Origin: an uncultured Archangium sp. | Lineage (GTDB): Bacteria; Myxococcota; Myxococcia; Myxococcales; Myxococcaceae | Assembly (NCBI GenBank): GCA_937875615.1 | Contig: CALNBU010000245.1 | Span: 1 to 5,283, forward strand | DNA length: 5,283 nt | Reading direction: 5' to 3' | Shown here: piece after piece, positions 1 to 5,283 of the stretch | How the letters are laid out: each line of letters begins with the position of its first letter | How positions within the stretch are numbered: the stretch's first letter is position 1 | Program-made: the position numbers and the translations under genes | Notes under the pieces: generated by a model | Seen by the model: the letters and a program-made list of their open reading frames with translations, nothing else | The model's database searches: none | What the model was told of the DNA's origin: nothing

Positions 1-508
1 AGGTGCCCGAGCCGGAGTTGGGAGGTGGCACGTAGCTGCCGGAGCCGGAGTTGGGAGGGGGCACGACGTTCCGTCCACCGCCGTAGGACGGCGGGTTGTT
101 GTGCCAGCTGGGCGGAATCGCGGTGTGGTAGTTCGACGGGGGCGGGCGGTAGTTGGAGGGCGGCCGGTACATGTTGCGCGGCGGCACGTAGTACGAGGGA
201 GGCAGGTAGCCTCGCGGCGGGTAGGTCACCACCACCGTGGAGGGAGGCAGCGGGTACGTGCCGGACGTCCCCAGCGCGTCGTAGTAGCGGTACCCGTCGT
301 AGTAGACGTAGCAGCTGCGCCACTGGTCCCAGTAGTAGGTGTTGGCGCACGGATAGTCGAGTGAGCACGTCGAGCCGCCGACGTACCGCGTGGTCACGGC
401 GCGCGTCCTGACCACACAGCCGCTGGCGACCATCACCAACACCGCGAACAACAGACCTTTCCCCAGGCCCTTGATGGATGGAGAGAGGTGGGTGGCTGGA
501 GCACGCAT
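1..508 (-). CDS. Tyr/Pro-rich lipoprotein, 3' end truncated by window edge
   Basis: The frame is open from an ATG at 508 down to base 1 with no stop, giving at least 169 residues, so the gene continues outside the window. The N-terminus is a lipoprotein signal peptide: Lys13 and Lys17, a hydrophobic stretch LLFAVLVMVA (19-28), then a lipobox ASGC with Cys31 as the likely lipidated residue. The mature part has three more cysteines (48, 54, 66) and a Tyr/Trp-rich segment (58-76). A low-complexity tail follows, built from PP-containing units such as LPPSYYVPP, RPPSNY and RPPPSNY, and ends in two VPPPNSGSG units. A purine-rich GGGGAAG lies about 7 nt before the ATG and supports this start. It is probably anchored in the cell envelope; the disordered Pro/Tyr/Gly tail suggests a surface or structural role, but I recognise no named family. 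It is divergent from the FHA regulator across 96 bp. Confidence 0.8.
   Translation of the reverse strand, partial: MRAPATHLSPSIKGLGKGLLFAVLVMVASGCVVRTRAVTTRYVGGSTCSLDYPCANTYYWDQWRSCYVYYDGYRYYDALGTSGTYPLPPSTVVVTYPPRGYLPPSYYVPPRNMYRPPSNYRPPPSNYHTAIPPSWHNNPPSYGGGRNVVPPPNSGSGSYVPPPNSGSGT
2..67 (-). repeat. Two tandem 33-bp coding repeats in the lipoprotein
   Basis: Bases 2-34 and 35-67 are imperfect copies of one 33-bp unit with the shared core gagccggagttgggagg, differing at only a few positions. On the minus strand each encodes an 11-residue unit containing VPPPNSGSG. The array reaches the window edge, so its copy number is unknown. In-frame repeats of this kind often vary in copy number between strains. 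Confidence 0.8.
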
Positions 509-604
509 GGCTTTTCTTCCCCGTGGCTTCAAAGTGAAACTGCAGGCTGGCTGACGTGGTACGCCTGCCCGGTATTCAATACTACCCCATTCGGGGGCGC
601 GCCC
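509..604. promoter_or_regulatory. Divergent intergenic region, lipoprotein and FHA regulator
   Basis: These 96 bp separate two divergent start codons and are less GC-rich than their surroundings, so both promoters should lie here. On the plus strand a weak sigma-70-like pair can be drawn, CTGACG (551-556) and TTCAAT (575-580) with an 18-bp spacer, matching the consensus only partly. GGGGG at 593-597, 7 nt before the ATG at 605, is a possible ribosome binding site. I found no sigma-54 promoter (GG and GC elements 10 bp apart). Promoter positions are tentative. Confidence 0.35.
572..582. repeat. Perfect 11-bp palindrome GTATTCAATAC
   Basis: GTATT and AATAC are exact inverted arms around a single central C. 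The element lies in the divergent intergenic region about 22 bp before the FHA regulator start and 64 bp before the lipoprotein start. It overlaps the tentative -10 element of the regulator. An AT-rich palindrome in such GC-rich DNA is a plausible operator, possibly autoregulatory, but no binding protein can be assigned. Confidence 0.4.
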
Positions 605-1946
<1,342 letters not shown>

Positions 1947-1989
1947 CCGTCGTCGCGGCCGGGCTTCATACTGGGTACATCAATCACCT

Positions 1990-1999
1990 GTTACGAAAC
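1990..1999. promoter_or_regulatory. Candidate operator GTTACGAAAC before the XRE gene
   Basis: GTTACGAAAC is nearly its own reverse complement (arms GTT..C and G..AAC, one mismatched pair). It lies 24 bp before the preferred ATG of the XRE regulator, in a short less GC-rich stretch (about 1966-2000). A similar element, GTTACTGAAAC, precedes the MerC-like gene. XRE proteins commonly bind short dyads and repress their own genes, so this could be its own operator. The assignment is inference only. Confidence 0.25.
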
Positions 2000-2023
2000 G
2001 GTCGGCGTGCGAGTGGGCGACGG

Positions 2024-2347
2024 ATGTCCGGCGATGCCCCAGCCATCTCGGCCACGCTCCTGTTCATCGCGGCCAATGTGCGTCGGAGGCGGCTCGCGCT
2101 GGGGTTGACCCAGGAGGGCTTCGCCGAGCGCGCGCGCATCGACCCGCGCTTCTTCCGCTTCGTGGAGCAGGGCGTGAAGGACATCTCCATCTCCTCGCTG
2201 CTGCGGTTGGCGGCGGCGCTCAACTGCAAGCCGGCTGACCTGTTGGCGGCGGCGGAGCCGTTGGTGCGCAAGCCCGGCCGCCCCCGGAAGTCACCGCGAG
2301 CGACGCCGCCGCGGCGCAGCCCCCGTCCCCGCGCGCAGAAGCGGTAG
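2024..2347 (+). CDS. XRE-family HTH regulator with AT-hook-like tail
   Basis: This 107-residue DNA-binding protein has a Cro/C1-type HTH at about residues 16-75: NVRRRRLALGLTQEGFAERA, then a recognition-helix region DPRFFRFVEQG, then ISISSLLRLAAALNCKPADLL. The rest is a basic Pro/Arg-rich tail containing PGRPRK (84-89), which matches the GRP core of an AT-hook minor-groove binder, followed by SPRATPPRRSPRPRAQKR. The ATG at 2024 is preferred because the HTH begins soon after it. The frame also opens at a TTG at 1943 overlapping the stop of the FHA regulator, which would add 27 residues of no recognised character. Neither start has a strong ribosome binding site. The gene follows the FHA regulator on the same strand with a 77-bp gap, so co-transcription is possible. 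Its 3' end overlaps the convergent hypothetical gene by 57 bp. Targets are unknown. Confidence 0.85.
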   Translation: MSGDAPAISATLLFIAANVRRRRLALGLTQEGFAERARIDPRFFRFVEQGVKDISISSLLRLAAALNCKPADLLAAAEPLVRKPGRPRKSPRATPPRRSPRPRAQKR

Positions 2348-2590
2348 CAGCACGTCGGCGTCTTCTCCGTCGCGCACGCCGTCGCGGGTGTTGTGTCGGG
2401 CCGCGAGGACGTTCGCGTCGAGCTCTCCGCGCACCACCCGCTTGAGCAGCCGCAGCCGCGCTTCGACCAGCGCCAGCGCGCCGGCCTGTGAAGCGGACTG
2501 CGGGTGGCTCGAGGTCTCCAGCAGACCAACGACGCCGGCGAGGGTGCCAGCGATGGTCTCCAGCTCATCTCCCAGACTGATGTACGACAC
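2291..2590 (-). CDS. Small hypothetical helical protein
   Basis: This is a 99-residue protein of no family I recognise. It starts at GTG 2590, preceded by GGGAG (2599-2603) at 8-nt spacing, a reasonable ribosome binding site. Most codons end in G or C, as in neighbouring genes, which supports coding. The sequence suggests two amphipathic helices (LGDELETIAGTLAGVVGLLE near residues 6-25 and ALALVEARLRLLKRVVRGEL near 38-57), then an acidic, Asp-rich stretch and a short Arg tail (APRRRRSR). There is no signal peptide or membrane segment, so it is probably cytoplasmic. The last 57 bp lie antisense to the end of the XRE gene. It sits 111 bp downstream of the MerC-like gene on the same strand and could be the last gene of that transcript. 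Confidence 0.6.
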   Translation of the reverse strand: MSYISLGDELETIAGTLAGVVGLLETSSHPQSASQAGALALVEARLRLLKRVVRGELDANVLAARHNTRDGVRDGEDADVLLPLLRAGTGAAPRRRRSR

Positions 2591-2598
2591 GTGAGGCG

Positions 2599-2603
2599 CT
2601 CCC
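2599..2603 (-). promoter_or_regulatory. Ribosome binding site GGGAG supporting GTG 2590
   Basis: On the minus strand GGGAG stands 8 nt before the GTG at 2590. It is one of the better Shine-Dalgarno matches in the window and is the main reason for choosing this start for the small hypothetical gene. Confidence 0.45.
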
Positions 2604-2701
2604 GGTTGAAGTGCGGAGCGGCGTCATGCGAAGCGGCCGCCACCTCCATGCGCGTGTGAAACCGGGGTCTTCTGCCCGCGGGGTGGTCCGCCGCGCCGCA
2701 C

Positions 2702-3100
2702 TCAGTGGGCGTGCTGGTGCTCTTCGCGGAGCAGCTTCCGGTTGAGCCAGTGCGCGGCCATCATCACCGAGGCGCCGGCGAGGCTCAGTGCCGTCTCCAG
2801 CGCGAGGTTGCCCTCGAAGGCGAAGGCGGCGACGGACAGCAGCGAGATGCCGGTGAGCGCCAGCGCCAGCACCGAGCGGCTCCGATGACAGCGGTAGCCG
2901 GGGACGAAGGCCCACAGCGCCACCCCGATGACCAGCGCCAGCAACACCGGGTGCGCGCCGCCCACCACCGAGGTTGCGGCCGGCGCCAGGGTCACCAGCA
3001 GCGGCGCCGACACGCAGTGCACCGCGCACAGCGCCGAGAGCACCTGCCCCACCACATCGGAAGGCTCGTGTGGTGTGTGAGAGGGAGTGTCGGCGGCCAT
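2702..3100 (-). CDS. MerC-like membrane protein with His-rich C-terminus
   Basis: This is a 132-residue integral membrane protein resembling the MerC family, whose founding members carry Hg(II) across the inner membrane. It has four predicted membrane helices: VVGQVLSALCAVHCVSAPLL, VLLALVIGVALWAFVP, SVLALALTGISLLSVAAFAF and ALSLAGASVMMAAHWL. The first contains the CAVHC motif, matching the paired cysteines of MerC helix 1. The tail REEHQHAH and an N-terminal HTPHEP could bind metal. ATG 3100 is preferred. The frame extends to a TTG at 3142, but that start has no ribosome binding site and adds a basic stretch of no clear role; 3100 also lacks a good one. No merR, merT, merP or merA is visible, so mercury resistance is not shown. 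Standalone MerC-domain proteins occur in many bacteria with unproven metal roles. It lies 77 bp downstream of the DUF3857 gene, same strand. Confidence 0.8.
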   Translation of the reverse strand: MAADTPSHTPHEPSDVVGQVLSALCAVHCVSAPLLVTLAPAATSVVGGAHPVLLALVIGVALWAFVPGYRCHRSRSVLALALTGISLLSVAAFAFEGNLALETALSLAGASVMMAAHWLNRKLLREEHQHAH

Positions 3101-3149
3101 GATGCAGAAAACCGGAGTAATCGCGCGCCGCGCCTTACGCAAGCGGGCC

Positions 3150-3160
3150 GTTTCAGTAAC
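3150..3160. promoter_or_regulatory. Candidate operator GTTACTGAAAC before the MerC-like gene
   Basis: Read on the minus strand, GTTACTGAAAC is an imperfect 11-bp palindrome (GTT.C / G.AAC around a central T). It lies in the gap after the DUF3857 stop codon and 49 bp before ATG 3100. It shares GTTAC, GAAACGG and nearby bases with the element at 1990-2001 before the XRE gene. It may mark a separate regulated promoter for the MerC-like gene, but no -10/-35 pair is convincing. Confidence 0.25.
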
Positions 3161-3177
3161 CGGATTGAAAGAACGAG

Positions 3178-5283
3178 TCAGCGCTTCTCGAAGAGGAGGT
3201 CGCGCTGCTGCAGGAGGTCAATCTCTCCGGCGAACTGGGTGAAGCGGTCGTAGTCCTTCACCGCCACGCGGCTCTGGGTGAGGTTGAACACCTCGTCGAA
3301 GGTGACCTGGCTCCCGCTCTGGGCCTCGCGCCGCAGGTAGCGGCCCGACGGACCTTCGATGGTCACCTCGCCCAGGGGGCGGACCAACGACCAGCCCTCG
3401 GGGAGGCTGAGCGTCACCCGGGTGAGCGTCGCCTCGCTGGAGTCGATGAAGAGCGGCGTGCTGCGCGTGGCGACCTGCAGGAAGCGGCGGCCGAGCTGCA
3501 GCGGGAAGGACGGCGGCGAGGCCACCAGCCGGCCTTCGCCCTCCTGGCGGGCGAAGCGCTCCGCGCGCAGCGCATAGCGAACGGTGACGCCGGCGCCGAC
3601 CTCCCGGGGCGCGAGGACCTCGAGCCCGGTGAGGTCCGCGCCGCCGAAGTAGCGCGACAGCGAGCTCTGCAGGGCCTGCTGGCGCTGGTCCTCGGCGATG
3701 CTGTCGAGGGCCTCGGCGAGCTGCGCCGCCTCGTAGCCGGTGTACGTCTCTTCGCCGCGCCCACTCAGCACGCCCTGCGCGTCGAGCGCCAACTCGAGCT
3801 TCACCAGCTTGCCCGGCGTGTCGCGGCGCGGCGGCGTCTTCACGCGCTCCAGCGGTCGCCCGGGCTCGGGCAGCACCCAGGCCTCGAGGCCGCCCAGCGC
3901 GAACTCCGGGAGCTCGCCGAAGGGCGCGAAGCGGGTGAGCGAGTCGAGCCAGACTTCGTCGGCGCCGGGCACGCTGACCCGCAGGCAGGCGTAGGGCAGC
4001 AGCGCCTCGTTGGGGAACTCGTACGGCGCGGGGTCGGAGGTGAAGGCGCGCACCGCCACCAGCCGGGCGGTGAAGCCGAGCGCCTCCAGCGAGGCCTTGA
4101 GCAACCACAGCCGGCTCCCGCGGTCCTGGGTCACCGACGAGGCGGCCGAGACGCCGAGGCTGCCGTCGCGGCCAGAGAGGCGCTCGTGCACCGCGGCGTA
4201 CACCGCCTGCACGGCCTCGAGGCCCTTGCGGCCACCGGCGGCCTCGTCGGCGAAGCGCTGCACCTCGTGGGTGATGAGCCCGCGGTCGAGGAACGCGTCG
4301 GCGTAGGCGTTGACCAGCCCCTCGTTGCCGCGCTGGCCGGTGCCCACGGAGACGAAGGGCAGCCACTCGTTGGGGTAGGGCGGCACGCGCCGCTCTTCGT
4401 GGCGAAGCACCTCGAAGTCGCCTTCGACCTGCGGCCGGGGCGCGGTGACGTTGTGCGCGTCGACGGTGAGCGCGCTGCCCTTCGGGGCGACCACCACGTA
4501 GCTGCTGCGCGCGTTCGGCTGTCGCGCCACCTGAAAATAGAAGGCCGAGGCGGTGAAGCCGGGCTGCGCCGGGCCGCGCGAGGGGTGCGCCAGGAGGTAC
4601 TCGTATTCCACCAGGTCGCCCACCTGCACGCCGGGCAGGGACAGGCCCTCTTTGCCCTCGATGCGCTCCGGCTCCAGGGAGGTGCCATCGGGCTTGAGCG
4701 TGCGCAGCGTCAGCACCGTGGCGCCGGGAGGAATCTGCACCTCCGCCACCTCCTGCACGCCCTGTTGGTCGAGGGCCTTCTGGATGATGTGCACGCGGTC
4801 GACCATGGTGCCGTCGGGGAAGCCCTGAATCACCGCGGCGTCGAGCACGAAGGCGCTGGTGGCGTCTTCGCTGCCCGGCGCGGCCTCGTAGGACTTGAGC
4901 GCCTCGCTGGTGCTGATGGCCCAGGTGTCGAGCAGCTCGCGGCCGGTCTTCCGGCGCTCCTGGGCGCGGCGCAGCGCGAGGTGACGGCATGAGCGGCTTC
5001 GACGTGAACCAGGTCGCGGCCCGCCAGCTCGAAGACGTCACCGAGGGCGACGCGCAGCTGCGCGTTGCGCGGCCACTGCGCGCCCAGCCGCCGGAGGAGC
5101 GCGACCGCGTCGTCGAAGCGGCGCTGGCTCGCGTACAGGCTGGCGAGGGTGGTGGCCGTCGAGGCCTGGCTGTCGTCGCGTGCCAGCAGCGCCTCCCACC
5201 GGGCGATGGCGGTGCCCACGTCGCCGCGGGCGCGGGCGTGCTCCTCGGATTCGCTGTCGGAGTTCTCCAATAAAACGCACCAG
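3178..5283 (-). CDS. TPR-DUF3857-transglutaminase-like protein, frameshifted, 5' partial
   Basis: This long gene enters from the right edge and ends at TGA 3180-3178. The upstream part (5282 to about 5013) encodes TPR-type helical repeats, e.g. TLASLYASQRRFDDAVALLRRL and ALGDVFELAGR. The downstream part is in another frame from about 4974 (LRRAQERRKTGRELLDTWAIS) and is open to the stop. It carries a DUF3857 domain (VDRVHIIQKALDQQG ... LRTLKPDGTSLEPE), then a transglutaminase-like domain with RGSRLWLLKASLEALG (about 4122-4075) and VWLDSLTRFAPFGELP (about 3954-3907), then a beta-rich C-terminal domain of DUF3858 type ending YDRFTQFAGEIDLLQQ. The usual catalytic Cys is replaced in RGSRLWLLK, and the His region reads LPYACLRV; only the Asp of WLDS remains, so it is probably not an active protease or transglutaminase. 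Such proteins are commonly exported, but the N-terminus is outside the window. TTG 5270 is only a possible start, because the frame is open to the edge. Confidence 0.85.
4975..5012 (-). other. Frameshift between TPR and DUF3857 parts
   Basis: TPR-like sequence is convincing down to AGRD (codon ending at 5013), after which that frame reads low-quality Ser/Ala/Arg sequence to a stop at 4830. Family-like sequence restarts in a different frame at LRRAQERRKTG (from 4974) with no start codon or ribosome binding site nearby. The change of frame needs one missing base or two extra bases (or an equivalent larger indel) within this 38-bp stretch. It is the second such break in the window. Confidence 0.65.

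Noticed and set aside
25..411. Plus-strand open frames over the lipoprotein
   Set aside because: Ser/Arg-rich shadow products; the minus strand shows a signal peptide, lipobox and ordered repeats.
509..604. Sigma-54 promoter for the divergent genes
   Set aside because: TGGC occurs, but no GC element stands at the required 10-bp spacing on either strand.
1984..2649. Minus-strand open frame (221 codons) across the XRE gene and the small hypothetical gene
   Set aside because: Its translation is Ser/Arg-rich and motif-free; it overlaps the clear XRE HTH gene and competes with a better-supported small frame that has a ribosome binding site.
2634..2682. Palindromes gcggccgc (2634-2641) and cccgcggg (2675-2682) as a terminator between the two minus-strand genes
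   Set aside because: They are short, isolated, and not followed by a T-run on the minus strand; such G/C palindromes are expected by chance here.
2702..3100. Mercury-resistance operon
   Set aside because: Only a MerC-like gene is present; its flanks are a DUF3857 gene and a hypothetical gene, with no merR, merT, merP or merA.
4186..4992. Plus-strand open frame (268 codons) opposite the DUF3857 gene
   Set aside because: His/Gly/Arg-rich antisense shadow without motifs; the minus strand explains the region.
3218..5041. Long minus-strand open frame (607 codons) in the DUF3857 region
   Set aside because: It is Arg/Ala/Pro-rich with no domain, while the overlapping frame encodes the recognisable DUF3857 and transglutaminase-like domains.

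Overview
This 5.3 kb window is very GC-rich, with strong G/C preference at third codon positions and several GTG or TTG starts. Its gene content is an FHA-domain enhancer-binding-protein-like regulator, a TPR/DUF3857/transglutaminase-like protein and a Tyr/Pro-rich lipoprotein. Together these point to a myxobacterium (Myxococcota). That assignment is inference from gene style; nothing here fixes a genus.

Layout. The left edge holds the start of a minus-strand gene for a Tyr/Pro-rich lipoprotein; it runs off the window through two 33-bp tandem repeats. A 96-bp divergent intergenic region with an 11-bp palindrome separates it from a plus-strand regulator with FHA, AAA+ and Fis-type HTH domains. 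As sequenced, this regulator is frameshifted inside the FHA domain. It also lacks the GAFTGA loop through which classical bacterial enhancer-binding proteins contact sigma-54. Next on the plus strand is a small XRE-type regulator with a basic, AT-hook-like tail. It overlaps tail-to-tail with a small minus-strand hypothetical gene. The right half is minus strand: a MerC-like four-helix membrane protein with a His-rich C-terminus lies downstream of a long TPR-DUF3857-transglutaminase-like gene that runs off the right edge. That long gene also carries an apparent frameshift between its TPR part and its DUF3857 part.

How the genes may work together. The window looks like ordinary myxobacterial chromosome: regulators beside envelope-associated or hypothetical genes, with no mobile element, RNA gene or CRISPR array seen. 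The one possible link is a similar imperfect palindrome, GTTAC(T)GAAAC, upstream of both the XRE gene and the MerC-like gene, which could be an operator. I see no convincing new multi-gene system. The most notable points are the GAFTGA-less regulator, two reading-frame breaks (sequence errors or real lesions), and the apparent loss of catalytic Cys and His in the transglutaminase-like domain.
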